DNA of 64,000 nt from Eubacterium sp. AF22-8LB (GCF_003458715.1 NZ_QRVI01000001.1:132243-196242), one strand, 5' to 3'. Counted from the first letter of the stretch, positions 25,410-34,477 are shown. The notes: generated by a model from the letters alone, not told the origin. Program-made: numbers and translations.

Positions 25410-25717
25410 CTATCACATTAAGAGAGTCTATCAATGCGAATATCAACAACTGGTCAGCCATGTTGTATGATGGAAAAGATTACTATTTCTCAAAAAGATA
25501 TAATATGCAGATTGTAGACAGAGTCAGTAGTGGAGATAGCTTTGGTGTTGGATTGATTGCAGCCAGTCTAGAAGGATATGATGCAAAGTCAATAATCGAA
25601 TTTTCGGTAGTCGCAAGTTGTTTAAAACACTCTGTCGAAGGTGATTTCAACATGGTAAGCATGAACGAAGTGTTGAAGTTAGCTGGTGGAGACGGTTCAG
25701 GCCGCGTTCAAAGATAA
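25395..25717 (+). pseudogene. kdgK: 2-keto-3-deoxygluconate kinase KdgK, C-terminal remnant
   Basis: From about 25395 another frame reads GYKEVAITLRESINANINNW, then VDRVSSGDSFGVGLIAASLEG with the PfkB catalytic GDSFGVG motif, ending KLAGGDGSGRVQR. This is the last ~107 residues of a PfkB-family KDG kinase; the sugar-binding N-terminal two thirds are missing. An intact kinase of the same family is at 33393-34412. The fragment follows the uxaA piece without a gap, evidence of one internal deletion. Confidence 0.88.
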
Positions 25718-25826
25718 ACCAATTATTGGTAGCAACAGATTACTATCATGTATTTATTTCTCCTATTCACAACAATATACTTACATTAAAATGTCTAACT
25801 TTTAGTCGTCTGTTACTATATATAAC

Positions 25827-25869
25827 AAAATGACCGATATTTCACTCCCACTGAATATCGGTCATTTTA
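25827..25869. terminator. Bidirectional terminator after the ROK kinase gene
   Basis: AAAATGACCGATATTTC and GAATATCGGTCATTTTA form a stem of about 15 bp around ACTCCCACT, with T-rich ends on both strands. Confidence 0.95.
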
Positions 25870-25876
25870 TTGTGTA

Positions 25877-26767
25877 TTAACTATTAAATGCTAAACAAGC
25901 AGCTCCTAATAGTCCGCTATCTTCATTTAGAGTTGATTTTCTTACTTTTACTAATGGTTCAACTACTGGATATACCTTTGTCTTCACTAAGCTTTCAACT
26001 TCTTCTACAAATCCAGGAATCTTTAAAGCTACAGATCCACCAAGAATTACGATTTCTGGATCAATAAATGCTTGAATACCGGCAATAAAGTTTGCCAAAT
26101 ACAATTTAGCATCGTCCATAATCTTTTGTGCTTCTAAATTTCCTTTTAAAGCTAAATCATTAACTTCTCCTGCATGAGCTACAATTAATCCTGCATTTTT
26201 TGCACGTTGCTCAATGGCAGTTCCACTACAGATAGCTTCTACGCCGCCTGGATAAATACTTCCGTGACTTGGTCCATTATTCCATAAACATACATTGGCA
26301 ACTTCATTCGCAAATCCATGAGCTCCTTGGAATACTTTTTTATTAATAACAAGTCCTGCTCCAAGTCCTGTGGAAACAGTTAAGTATTGAACAATATTAT
26401 ACTCTTTTCCTTCCCCAATTATAGCTTCTGCAAGAGCTGCAAGATTTGCATCATTTTCTAAATAGACTGGTTTATGAATCAATTTTTCTAATTCTTTTGT
26501 GATACAAAGTCCATGCCACTCTCCGTGTAGATTTGGTGTAGTTAAAATTTTTCCTTCAATCAAATCCAATGGACCTGGGCATGACATTCCTACTCCAACA
26601 ATTTCTTTATCAAAGCTATCGATGGCCTGTTTAATTTTAAATAGGGTAACCTCTGGATTGTCGGCATCCGTAGAGAATTGTGCTCTTTCCTCAATTTTAT
26701 ATTTTTCATCAATCAACGCTACTCGTGTATTGGTTCCTCCAATATCAATTGCGACTGCATATTTCAT
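25877..26767 (-). CDS. ROK family sugar kinase
   Basis: 296 residues. N-terminal phosphate motif IDIGGTNTRVALI, substrate region PNLHGEWHG and LENDANLAALAEA, and STGLGAGLVI. The usual ROK zinc motif (Cys-rich CxCGxxGC) is replaced here by NGPSHGSIYPGGVEAICSG, so the structural zinc is probably absent; this subgroup exists in Firmicutes. It likely phosphorylates a hexose or amino sugar delivered by this locus. An internal hairpin at 26790-26814 may lower its expression relative to the aldolases. Confidence 0.88.
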   Translation of the reverse strand: MKYAVAIDIGGTNTRVALIDEKYKIEERAQFSTDADNPEVTLFKIKQAIDSFDKEIVGVGMSCPGPLDLIEGKILTTPNLHGEWHGLCITKELEKLIHKPVYLENDANLAALAEAIIGEGKEYNIVQYLTVSTGLGAGLVINKKVFQGAHGFANEVANVCLWNNGPSHGSIYPGGVEAICSGTAIEQRAKNAGLIVAHAGEVNDLALKGNLEAQKIMDDAKLYLANFIAGIQAFIDPEIVILGGSVALKIPGFVEEVESLVKTKVYPVVEPLVKVRKSTLNEDSGLLGAACLAFNS

Positions 26768-26782
26768 TTTATATTCTCCATT

Positions 26783-26814
26783 CTATAGAAAAAGGAAACT
26801 CAAGGTTTCCTTTT
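26783..26814 (-). terminator. Internal hairpin between aldolase and ROK kinase genes
   Basis: On the minus strand AAAAGGAAAC pairs with GTTTCCTTTT around five bases, then TTTCTAT. Because ROK is in the same operon it may be a partial terminator. Confidence 0.65.
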
Positions 26815-26840
26815 ATACGTAATTATCTGCTACTTTACTA

Positions 26841-27710
26841 TTATTCGTAATAACATTTAACTTTGTCTTGAGAGTTAAATAATCTAATTTTGTCAGCACA
26901 TACTTTTCCACATGCTTCCATAGCTGCAGGATAGATTTCTAATGGTTCTCTGTATCCTGGATTTTCATTTAATGTTTTACGTGCTTGTTCGTAGAATGCA
27001 ACTTTAATATCACTTGAAATATTGATTTTGCAGATACCGTTCTTAACTGCTTCAGCGATTTCTTCATCTTTATTTGATGATCCACCATGTAATACTAATG
27101 GTACTGAAACTTGGTTAGTGATGTCTTTTAAGATATCAATACGTAATTTTGGTTTCATATCTTTTGGATAGATACCGTGAGCTGTACCAATAGCACATGC
27201 GAATGTATCAATTCCTGTATCTTCAATGAATTGTTTTGCTTCTTCAGGAACTGTGTAGATAACACCTTCTGTTCCACCTTCAATAGAGTTACCTGTTGTA
27301 CCAATTGTACCTAATTCTGATTCTACTGAAACGTTAGCAATGTGAGCTGTTTCAACAACTTTTTTAGTAATAGCAACGTTTTCTTCGTAAGGAAGTTTAG
27401 ATGCATCAATCATTACTGATGTCATACCTGCTTGGATGGCACGTACTACAGTTTCATATGAATCACCGTGGTCTAAGTGAATACATACAGGAACATCTGT
27501 ATGAGCTGCTTCGTAAAGCATAGCTTGAATTTGTGCATATCCTACGAAATTGAATTCATCTGGACTCATTTCCAAAATAACTGGTGATTTCAATTCTTTC
27601 ACAGTCTTCATAACTGCTTTTAACAATTGGTCAGATCCAATGTTGAATGCAGGTACTGCAAAGTGGTTCTTTTGTGCTACTGTTAGCAAATCTTTCATGT
27701 TCATTAACAT
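26841..27710 (-). CDS. Class II fructose/tagatose-bisphosphate aldolase (copy A)
   Basis: 289 residues. AGGAGG precedes the ATG. Zinc motif VCIHLDHGDSYETVVRAIQAG (HLDH), conserved VSVESELGTIG and LVLHGGSSNKDEEI confirm a class II aldolase. It follows a second class II aldolase with only about 35% visible identity, so the pair is not a recent duplication. The PTS context suggests cleavage of a ketose phosphate made by the fructose-type transporter. Exact substrate (fructose, tagatose or other) is open. Confidence 0.92.
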   Translation of the reverse strand: MLMNMKDLLTVAQKNHFAVPAFNIGSDQLLKAVMKTVKELKSPVILEMSPDEFNFVGYAQIQAMLYEAAHTDVPVCIHLDHGDSYETVVRAIQAGMTSVMIDASKLPYEENVAITKKVVETAHIANVSVESELGTIGTTGNSIEGGTEGVIYTVPEEAKQFIEDTGIDTFACAIGTAHGIYPKDMKPKLRIDILKDITNQVSVPLVLHGGSSNKDEEIAEAVKNGICKINISSDIKVAFYEQARKTLNENPGYREPLEIYPAAMEACGKVCADKIRLFNSQDKVKCYYE

Positions 27711-27732
27711 AATATGTTACCTCCTATATAAA

Positions 27733-28587
27733 CTATAAAGATTTTCCTTCTGATCCGGATAAGCGGATATAGTGTTTAACTAATTCTTGACTTTCTTTTT
27801 CAACCTGGTGCATCATAACCCAGAAATTGATGTCTGGATCTGCTGCTAAGTGTTTTTTGATTGCTTCTGTATTCGCATTCATAAAGTCGCAACCAACATT
27901 AATTTTGTTGATTCCATATTTTACTGATTTCAAGATGTTTTCATCACCTGAACCAGATCCACCATGTAATACAAGTGGCATTTTTGTAAGTTCTTTAATT
28001 TCTTTTAATCTTTCAAAATCAAATTCCGGAACATATCCTTCAGGATAATTTCCATGACTTGATCCATATGATACAGCTAATGCATCAATACCTGTTTCTT
28101 GTGCAAATCGTAATGCTTGCTGAGGATTCGTTTTCATCTGATCACTAGTGAATTCTTCTCCTTCAGTGGCTCCCATGCATCCTATTTCACCTTCAACTGA
28201 TGCGTCAAATTCTTGAGCAAACTCAACAATTTCACGAGTCATTTTAATGTTACCTTCCAAATCATATCTGGAAGCATCTACCATTACACTTGAATATCCA
28301 TCGTGCAACGCCTTCTTTAATAAAGGCACCTCTTGCCCATGATCGAAGTTAAGTGCAACTTCCACACTTGCTCTATTTGCCAATTTCTTTACAATTGGAG
28401 CAATTAAATCACTATCACAATGATTGACCATGTGTTCTTGCACAATGTTAATAATGATTGGTGCTCGAAGCGACTGTGCAGCTTCAATGCATGCACGAGT
28501 CGTTTCGATGTTAAAACAATTTATAGCCATCACTGCGTAGTTTCCTTGGTTTGCTCTTTCAAGCATTCCTTTCATTGAAACATACAT
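27733..28587 (-). CDS. Class II aldolase (copy B, KbaY/GatY-like)
   Basis: 284 residues with the zinc motif VALNFDHGQEVPLLKKALHDG, the loop SVEGEIGCMGATEGEEFT and LVLHGGSGSGDENILKSV. It lies between the PTS IIC gene and copy A. The DH pair is kept, so it should be active, but NFDHGQ differs from copy A's HLDHGD, hinting at another substrate or a hetero-oligomer. Start at ATG 28587 behind AAGAAGGAT. Confidence 0.9.
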   Translation of the reverse strand: MYVSMKGMLERANQGNYAVMAINCFNIETTRACIEAAQSLRAPIIINIVQEHMVNHCDSDLIAPIVKKLANRASVEVALNFDHGQEVPLLKKALHDGYSSVMVDASRYDLEGNIKMTREIVEFAQEFDASVEGEIGCMGATEGEEFTSDQMKTNPQQALRFAQETGIDALAVSYGSSHGNYPEGYVPEFDFERLKEIKELTKMPLVLHGGSGSGDENILKSVKYGINKINVGCDFMNANTEAIKKHLAADPDINFWVMMHQVEKESQELVKHYIRLSGSEGKSL

Positions 28588-28621
28588 ATTTTTTTATCCT
28601 TCTTCTTAAACTTTAATTTTT

Positions 28622-29716
28622 TTATTCGAATGAGATTCCTGATAAATCTACTTCAGCTTCTTCTTCTTCAACAGATCCGCCAACGTATTCTTCATCAGTT
28701 AATTTTTTCTTCAATACATTTAATAAGATTGCTGTTACACAGCTTCCTGCTAATAATGCAACTACTGCAATAAATGGATTTGACATTGCTGGAATTACGA
28801 ATACTCCACCTGATGGAACTTTAGATCCAACACCGAATGTAAAGCTGATTGCTCCACAAACACCACATCCAATTGAAGTTGAAGCAACTGTACGAAGTAA
28901 GTCGTTCATTGCGATAGGGATAACACCTTCAGAAATCATACATAATCCCATTGGGAATGCAACTTTGATTGCATCTTCTTCTTGAGCTGTAAAGATTCTC
29001 TTCTTCAATGCTTTTGATAACAACCATCCAAAAGTTACACCAATTGGAGGTACCATAGCAGCTAATACTTTGATTGCTTCTGGTTCTGTAATTCCATCCA
29101 ATAATAAACCATCACAAATTAAGTTAGGAACTTTACTGATTGCTCCACCGAAGTCAATACATCCGATGAATCCAATAATGAATCCGTATAATGTTTTTTG
29201 AGATTGGTCTAATCCAGTTACGAAGTTATTCAATCCGTTAGTCATAGCAGTGATTGGTCCACCTAATACGAAGTACATTAATAATCCACCAATCATAGCT
29301 GTTAATGTTGGGATAATCATCATTGGCATTAAAGCTTCAGCCCATTTAGGAACTTTTACATATTTACGAATAGCTAATGCAATATAACCAGCAACGAAAC
29401 CACCAATCATTCCTCCAAGGAATCCTGCTCCTAAGAATGATGCGATTTGACCCATTAAGAAACCTGGGGCAATACCTGGACGGTCAGCGATAGAATAAGA
29501 AATGTATCCACCAATGAATGATGGTAATAATCCCATACCTAGAACACCAAGTGAAGTGAATGCGCTAGGAACAGTCATCTTACTAAGATCTGTTACAACC
29601 TCTCCTCCCATTAAGTTACCAACGGCAATTAACAAACCAGATGCAACAACTAGTGGCAACATGTAAGAAATCGCTGTTAGCAAGTGCTTTTTAATTTCTG
29701 CTAATGCTTTTTTCAT
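28622..29716 (-). CDS. PTS fructose-family transporter subunit IIC
   Basis: 364 residues, about 9-10 hydrophobic segments. Motifs HLLTAISYMLPLVVASGLLIA at the N-terminus and YSIADRPGIAPGFLMGQIAS are typical of the fructose-mannitol (Fru) family membrane component. It lacks fused IIA and IIB domains, which are separate genes upstream. Forms the sugar channel and receives phosphate from IIB. Confidence 0.95.
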   Translation of the reverse strand: MKKALAEIKKHLLTAISYMLPLVVASGLLIAVGNLMGGEVVTDLSKMTVPSAFTSLGVLGMGLLPSFIGGYISYSIADRPGIAPGFLMGQIASFLGAGFLGGMIGGFVAGYIALAIRKYVKVPKWAEALMPMMIIPTLTAMIGGLLMYFVLGGPITAMTNGLNNFVTGLDQSQKTLYGFIIGFIGCIDFGGAISKVPNLICDGLLLDGITEPEAIKVLAAMVPPIGVTFGWLLSKALKKRIFTAQEEDAIKVAFPMGLCMISEGVIPIAMNDLLRTVASTSIGCGVCGAISFTFGVGSKVPSGGVFVIPAMSNPFIAVVALLAGSCVTAILLNVLKKKLTDEEYVGGSVEEEEAEVDLSGISFE

Positions 29717-29744
29717 TTTTTACTCTCCTTTTTTATTATTAAGC

Positions 29745-30062
29745 TTATTTAGTTTTGTTTAATTCTGCTTCTACTTTTTCAAGCAATTGTTTAGGCGCTT
29801 TAGTTACTAAGCTAGTTCCAACTTTAACAACCTTTTTGTCTTTGAAACGTTCTGTACCAGTGATCTGAATATCAACTGCAAGAATAACAACATCCGCTTC
29901 TTGGATTTGTTCTGGAGTTAATTCATCTTCAGTTCCAATAGTACCTTGTGTTTCCACGTGGATCTCGTGTCCTAATGCTTCAGCGGCACGGATCAATTTT
30001 TCTTTAGCAATATAAGTGTGCGCAATACCTGATGTACAAGCAGCAACGGCAACAATTTTCAT
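29745..30062 (-). CDS. PTS fructose-family subunit IIB
   Basis: 105 residues. Phosphorylated Cys9 is in AVAACTSGIAHTYIAKE, the usual fructose IIB loop. It is 28 bases upstream of IIC. The promoter region before it holds three operator-like repeats and a cre, so this gene is the first of the five-gene transport and catabolism unit. Confidence 0.95.
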   Translation of the reverse strand: MKIVAVAACTSGIAHTYIAKEKLIRAAEALGHEIHVETQGTIGTEDELTPEQIQEADVVILAVDIQITGTERFKDKKVVKVGTSLVTKAPKQLLEKVEAELNKTK

Positions 30063-30122
30063 ATTACTATCTCCTTTCTTTAGGACTTATGTCCTCTCTT
30101 TAACTGTCTAAATGATACAACG

Positions 30123-30134
30123 GAAAGCGCTTTC
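30123..30134. promoter_or_regulatory. cre site before the PTS operon
   Basis: GAAAGCGCTTTC is a perfect 12-bp palindrome matching the core of strong CcpA cre sites, 61 bases before the IIB start. Catabolite repression of a sugar operon fits, and HprK, the partner kinase, is at 60062. Confidence 0.8.
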
Positions 30135-30154
30135 TTACACATTAATAGAGGGCA

Positions 30155-30264
30155 TTTTATTGTGGTAATTTATTCCGGAAAATAAAATGGAAAGACTTTT
30201 TAATGTGGTACTTTTTCAAATGTCCGTATTAAATTTCCGGATTTAATTGTGGTAACTTTTATTT
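30155..30264 (-). repeat. Three operator-like repeats before IIB
   Basis: TTATTGTGGTAATTT, TTTAATGTGGTACTTTTT and TTTAATTGTGGTAACTTTT have GTGGTA starting at 30162, 30205 and 30249, 43-44 bases apart (four helical turns). The same motif recurs upstream of the activator gene (32811-32877), so it is the likely binding site of the PRD activator. Confidence 0.8.
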
Positions 30265-30278
30265 GTTAATCACAGAAA

Positions 30279-30304
30279 AAAAGCAGACCCACAAGATCTG
30301 CTTC
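30279..30304 (-). terminator. Terminator after PTS IIA
   Basis: On the minus strand AAGCAGATC pairs with GGTCTGCTT, followed by TTTTTTTC. It separates the activator-IIA unit from the IIB operon. Confidence 0.9.
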
Positions 30305-30316
30305 ATCATATACCAA

Positions 30317-30766
30317 TTAGTTAAATACTTCTTTTAGTTCTTCTACTGTTTTTGCGTTTAATAATTTTTCGATGTTTTCATCATTTCCTAATTTACCAGC
30401 AATCTGTGCCAATAACTTCATATGATTTCTTGCATATTCATGATCATTGCTTACGGCAAATAAGAAAATAAGTTTTACGCCTTGGCCATCTAATGTTTCC
30501 CACTCGATTTCATTGTTTAATTTACCAATCGCAATTCCTACCTGTGTTACAGAATCACTTTTTCCATGTGGAATCGCAACAAAGTTTCCAATACCAGTAA
30601 CACCTTCTGATTCACGAAGATAGATATCTTTTACAAATTCATCAACATCTCCAATATAATTGGCATCTTTTAATTTGGCAGCCAAATGACGAATTGCTTC
30701 ATCCTTATTTTTTGCCTCCATGTTTAAATCGATAATTCTTTCATCTAATACGTCTTTTAATTCCAT
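30317..30766 (-). CDS. PTS fructose/nitrogen-type subunit IIA
   Basis: 149 residues of the PtsN/FruA IIA fold. Phosphorylated His67 is in GNFVAIPHGKSDSV. It lies 13 bases after the activator gene and is followed by a terminator, so it is transcribed with the regulator and not with IIB and IIC, which would let IIA both feed the transporter and signal to the PRD protein. Confidence 0.94.
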   Translation of the reverse strand: MELKDVLDERIIDLNMEAKNKDEAIRHLAAKLKDANYIGDVDEFVKDIYLRESEGVTGIGNFVAIPHGKSDSVTQVGIAIGKLNNEIEWETLDGQGVKLIFLFAVSNDHEYARNHMKLLAQIAGKLGNDENIEKLLNAKTVEELKEVFN

Positions 30767-30779
30767 TTCCTTCTACCTC

Positions 30780-32750
30780 CTATTGAATTAAAAATTTATA
30801 TAAATCTATGTTTGATTTCATTGATTTAATTTTTTTCAAATTTTCTTCTCTTTCTATAATTGAAATGTATTCCTTATAGAAACACTGGATTCTTTTGATA
30901 TCTTCTGGAGTTGTCATTTTAAATCCTAACAAGAATACAAGATCAACTTCATCATCATTCCAGCGTATTGGTTTATCTAATACGGCAATTGATAATTTAG
31001 GTTCAATCACTTCGCTTTGTGCACCATGCGTTACACTAATATTGTTTCCAATCGAAGTTGTTGTGGCTTTTTCTCTTTCCATTAATGTTTCAAAGAAATT
31101 TGTTGAAACATATCCACGTTTTGCCATTGCCGATGACATAAAACTTAATAGTGATTCTTTATCTTCATATTTTTGATGTACAAAAATCAAATCTGGATCC
31201 AATAATGGATAACACTCTGGAGAAAATGATGTTACTTTTTCATCTCTGCTTTTTAGTACCACATCAATTTGTTCTCTTAGACTTACGATTCCACTATCAC
31301 TAAGTAAGTTTGGAATCACAATAATCCGAGAATCCTTTACATCTAATTCCTTTTGCGTGATAATCACATCGCTTGTTTTATCCCCATATAATTTAAAGTC
31401 ATGCGCGCTCATAACACGAATCTCTTTGATTTCTGAAATTGATTTTTTTAATCGTTCTGTCAATAGTTGTGCATGTCCTCTTGAAAAATCAGCAATTAAT
31501 AATACATTGAAATGACGTTTGATTCTTTCAAGTGCTGATTGTATATAGAGAACAATGTAACCTACTTCATCCTCTGTTAATTGAAGGCCATAATATTCTT
31601 CAAACATAATACTTATGGACATCGTAGCTCTAAATACCGTTTTATATTCAGACTTGATGAAATGTACTAATGAATTTGTTTGAGATAAACCCATACGAAT
31701 TCTAAATATCGTTGGTCTTAAATGTATAATCAAACTTTCCTTTAGTTTTTCATCCTGCGATAAATCAACATCCAAAATATTACCAACAACATGAAGCGAC
31801 ATATCTACAAATTCAATTAATTTATTGTCATATTTCTGTACCTGTTCAAGTGTTTCATCTACAGCTGAAATACCAATGAATTTTGAACACATCATTTGAA
31901 TGGCTAAAAATAACACTTCTTCATTTGAAAAGAATACATGTAGTTTTTCCTGTAACTTCTTAAATATTGCCACTGTGAATGGATATTCATTGTATTTTTG
32001 TAAGATTTGGATTTCTCCTCGATCTTCAACCTTTGGCGATTCAATCTCTCTACGCTGATATGCAATACAACAATAAATAAAGATTTCATAAAATGACTCA
32101 TCGGTAAATCGATAATTCCATTCATTTTCAGTTTCAATAATTGATTTTTGAATCAACTTCGTATCCATGTTATAGAAAAAATAATCCATGTTAGATTTGA
32201 TTTTTTCGTTATCAAAATCACTCATGATAAAATCCTTCATTGCGACACGATATTCATTCTCATTACAATCTAAGCGATAACCTCTATTCTTTTCATTAGC
32301 AATTTTCACTTTATATGGAGCTAACCATTTTTCACATTCGCGAATAATCTTCAACACGGTAGGTGCACTCAAATACAATTCTTCCGTTAGCCTTTGTGTA
32401 GTAATTGTTTCCCATGGTCTTAACTTAAAGAATATTTTTAAAAGCTCCATTACACGATCGTTATCATCATCTTTGACAACTACCGTATTTCGATTCATTA
32501 AAACCGACTGTAATTTTTGTTTCTGCTCTTCCGTACATTCTAACCACATTCCAACACGAGGCTTTTTCTGAATGATACCCATATCGTTCTCTTGAAGATA
32601 TTCATTAATATCAAAAATTTTATTTCGGATAGATTTTTCAGACATACCAACCGCATCTGCAATTTGCTGCGTTGATACAACATCTCCATCAATAAGACAA
32701 TTTAGTATTTCTGTATTATAGTATTGTTTTTTTGCTTCTTTCATACTCAC
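30780..32750 (-). CDS. PRD-containing PTS-regulated transcriptional activator (MtlR/LicR-like)
   Basis: 656 residues: helix-turn-helix domains (TQQIADAVGMSEKSIRNKI ~25-45 and TQRLTEELYLSAPTVLKII ~120), two PRDs (~190-400), an EIIB-like domain (~410-500) and a C-terminal EIIA (~510-650, VTHGAQ). The EIIB-like loop reads LLIADFSRGHAQLL and lacks the usual Cys, so phosphorylation there is probably lost. It should activate the IIB operon in response to PTS flux. The GTG at 32750 has AAGGTGAT seven bases before it; ATG 32744 is an alternative. Confidence 0.92.
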   Translation of the reverse strand: MSMKEAKKQYYNTEILNCLIDGDVVSTQQIADAVGMSEKSIRNKIFDINEYLQENDMGIIQKKPRVGMWLECTEEQKQKLQSVLMNRNTVVVKDDDNDRVMELLKIFFKLRPWETITTQRLTEELYLSAPTVLKIIRECEKWLAPYKVKIANEKNRGYRLDCNENEYRVAMKDFIMSDFDNEKIKSNMDYFFYNMDTKLIQKSIIETENEWNYRFTDESFYEIFIYCCIAYQRREIESPKVEDRGEIQILQKYNEYPFTVAIFKKLQEKLHVFFSNEEVLFLAIQMMCSKFIGISAVDETLEQVQKYDNKLIEFVDMSLHVVGNILDVDLSQDEKLKESLIIHLRPTIFRIRMGLSQTNSLVHFIKSEYKTVFRATMSISIMFEEYYGLQLTEDEVGYIVLYIQSALERIKRHFNVLLIADFSRGHAQLLTERLKKSISEIKEIRVMSAHDFKLYGDKTSDVIITQKELDVKDSRIIVIPNLLSDSGIVSLREQIDVVLKSRDEKVTSFSPECYPLLDPDLIFVHQKYEDKESLLSFMSSAMAKRGYVSTNFFETLMEREKATTTSIGNNISVTHGAQSEVIEPKLSIAVLDKPIRWNDDEVDLVFLLGFKMTTPEDIKRIQCFYKEYISIIEREENLKKIKSMKSNIDLYKFLIQ

Positions 32751-32807
32751 CTCATCACCTTACACTAAAAAAATAACATAAATTGTATACGCTTACGTAA
32801 AAACTCA

Positions 32808-32877
32808 CGCCTTTTTAATGTGGTAATTTTCTTGATAATCAAAAATTTTTTACCACATTTAATGTGTTACTTTTTAA
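32808..32877 (-). repeat. Operator-like repeats before the activator gene
   Basis: TTTTTAATGTGGTAATTTT (GTGGTA at 32820), an inverted copy with TACCAC at 32851, and TTTAATGTGTTACTTTTT (32863). The direct copies are 43 bases apart, the same as before IIB, pointing to autoregulation by the same protein. Confidence 0.75.
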
Positions 32878-33027
32878 TATCTGTGTAAAGCTTACTTCCT
32901 TAGATAGACTCGCTATCCTTATAAGTATACCACAAAGGAAATTTCTGGTTATCTTATAAATAACTATAACTATATTAGAATTTTTTACGATAAGACCTTA
33001 TAATGTATATAGAATAGGATACTAATT

Positions 33028-33351
33028 ATGTTTAAATTTTTTAAAAAGAAAGAGAAAATAAAAAGAGAATTGCCACCAGGGACAATTCGTAAAGAATTTC
33101 ATTTTGAAGGAAATGTTCAAAACATTGGTTTTCGTTTTGAAGTACAAAGCCATTCTAAACCATTAGGTATTACCGGTTATGCCAAAAATAATGATGATGG
33201 TAGTGTAACCGCGCAATTGCAGGGAAACTTAGAAAGTATTAATAAAGTCATTTTATCTCTTCAAAACATTGAGCGTATTCAGATTGATTCGATTACTGAA
33301 AAAGAGATTCCACTTGATTATTATGAGAATGATTTTTACATTCAATACTAG
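33028..33351 (+). CDS. acyP: Acylphosphatase with basic N-terminal extension
   Basis: 107 residues. The acylphosphatase core begins about residue 22: FHFEGNVQNIGFRFEVQSHSKPLG with the catalytic Arg in GFRFEV and the catalytic Asn in YAKNNDDGSV. It hydrolyses acyl phosphates. The first ~20 residues (MFKFFKKKEKIKRELPPG) are a Lys/Phe-rich extension not needed for the fold and could bind membrane or nucleic acid. A two-way terminator follows. Promoter is probably the TATAAT at 32999. Confidence 0.88.
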   Translation: MFKFFKKKEKIKRELPPGTIRKEFHFEGNVQNIGFRFEVQSHSKPLGITGYAKNNDDGSVTAQLQGNLESINKVILSLQNIERIQIDSITEKEIPLDYYENDFYIQY

Positions 33352-33357
33352 AAAGAA

Positions 33358-33390
33358 AGATACCAGTTCACTATGAATTGGTATCTTTTA
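33358..33390. terminator. Bidirectional terminator
   Basis: AGATACCAGTTC and GAATTGGTATCT form a 12-bp stem with T-rich flanks; used by acyP (plus) and the PfkB kinase gene (minus). Confidence 0.93.
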
Positions 33391-33392
33391 CT

Positions 33393-34412
33393 CTATCTAG
33401 ATAAGTTTGTATTCTTAGAATTCATGATTTTAAATACATCTTCTTGTGTTACCACATTAAAATCATGTTGAATCATAAGCTTTAATACACTAGCACTGAT
33501 TGCGAAATCGACTGTTTTCTGTGGATCAAATCCATTGATTAGTCCATGCACAAATGCAGCACCATAGGCATCTCCTGCCCCCACAGCTTCTAAACTATGT
33601 ACTCTATGAATTGGACTTTGGTAGAACTTTCCATCTACATAATAGATGCCCATCCAATCTCCTTCTTCTACAGTATACATATTTCTTAATACACTAGTCA
33701 CACTCTTCACATTTGGGAATTGACGAGTAATTTCTAACATACCTTCTTTATAAGTATCAATCTGATCAATACCTGTAGATAAGTTACCATCAAAGGCATG
33801 AATTCCTAGTGTTGCTTCAAAATCTTCATCATTGGCAATACATACATCTACATTCTGCATTAAATCACGCATGACAACTTGTGCTTGTTCTTTAGACCAC
33901 ATTTTTCCACGATAGTTCAAATCACAAATAACTTGAATATCATTTTCCTTACAATACTTCAAAGCACTTCTTACTGTATCCTCAACATATTTAGATACAG
34001 CTGGAGTAACGCCTGAAAAATAGAAAACATCTCCTGGCTCTAAGATATTTTCCCAATGATATTCACTTGGCTGAGATAATGAAAAAGCACTAAATGCACG
34101 GTCATATACAACGTTTGTACTACGAATATCACTTCCTTTTTCAAAGAAATAAATTCCTAAACGATCGCCTCCACGAAGCATATACTCCGTATTTACACCA
34201 TAATGACGAACTTCACTTAATGCAGACATTCCCACTGGATTGTTTGGTACTTTAGATACAAAAGCACATTTATCTTCATACATTGCTAAGTTCACTGCAA
34301 CATTGGCCTCTGCACCACCATAACTCGCCTCAAAACCATCACTTTGCATAATACGCAAGTTTTCTGGTGTTTTTAAACGAAGCATGATTTCTCCAAAAGT
34401 TACTACCTTCAT
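33393..34412 (-). CDS. PfkB-family sugar kinase (2-keto-3-deoxygluconate kinase-like)
   Basis: 339 residues. FGEIMLRLKTPENLRI, YGGAEANVAVNLAMYE and the catalytic AVGAGDAYGAAFVHGL mark the PfkB family, KDG kinase branch. Complete, with GGAGC before the ATG. The C-terminal part resembles the broken kinase at 25395-25717, so this gene may cover the lost function. No other sugar-acid genes adjoin it, so substrate is tentative. Confidence 0.88.
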   Translation of the reverse strand: MKVVTFGEIMLRLKTPENLRIMQSDGFEASYGGAEANVAVNLAMYEDKCAFVSKVPNNPVGMSALSEVRHYGVNTEYMLRGGDRLGIYFFEKGSDIRSTNVVYDRAFSAFSLSQPSEYHWENILEPGDVFYFSGVTPAVSKYVEDTVRSALKYCKENDIQVICDLNYRGKMWSKEQAQVVMRDLMQNVDVCIANDEDFEATLGIHAFDGNLSTGIDQIDTYKEGMLEITRQFPNVKSVTSVLRNMYTVEEGDWMGIYYVDGKFYQSPIHRVHSLEAVGAGDAYGAAFVHGLINGFDPQKTVDFAISASVLKLMIQHDFNVVTQEDVFKIMNSKNTNLSR

Positions 34413-34477
34413 AATATAGCTCCATAAACATTTCTATTATATCATTTTCTTTTAAATTATGTGGAATTATGGAACAC

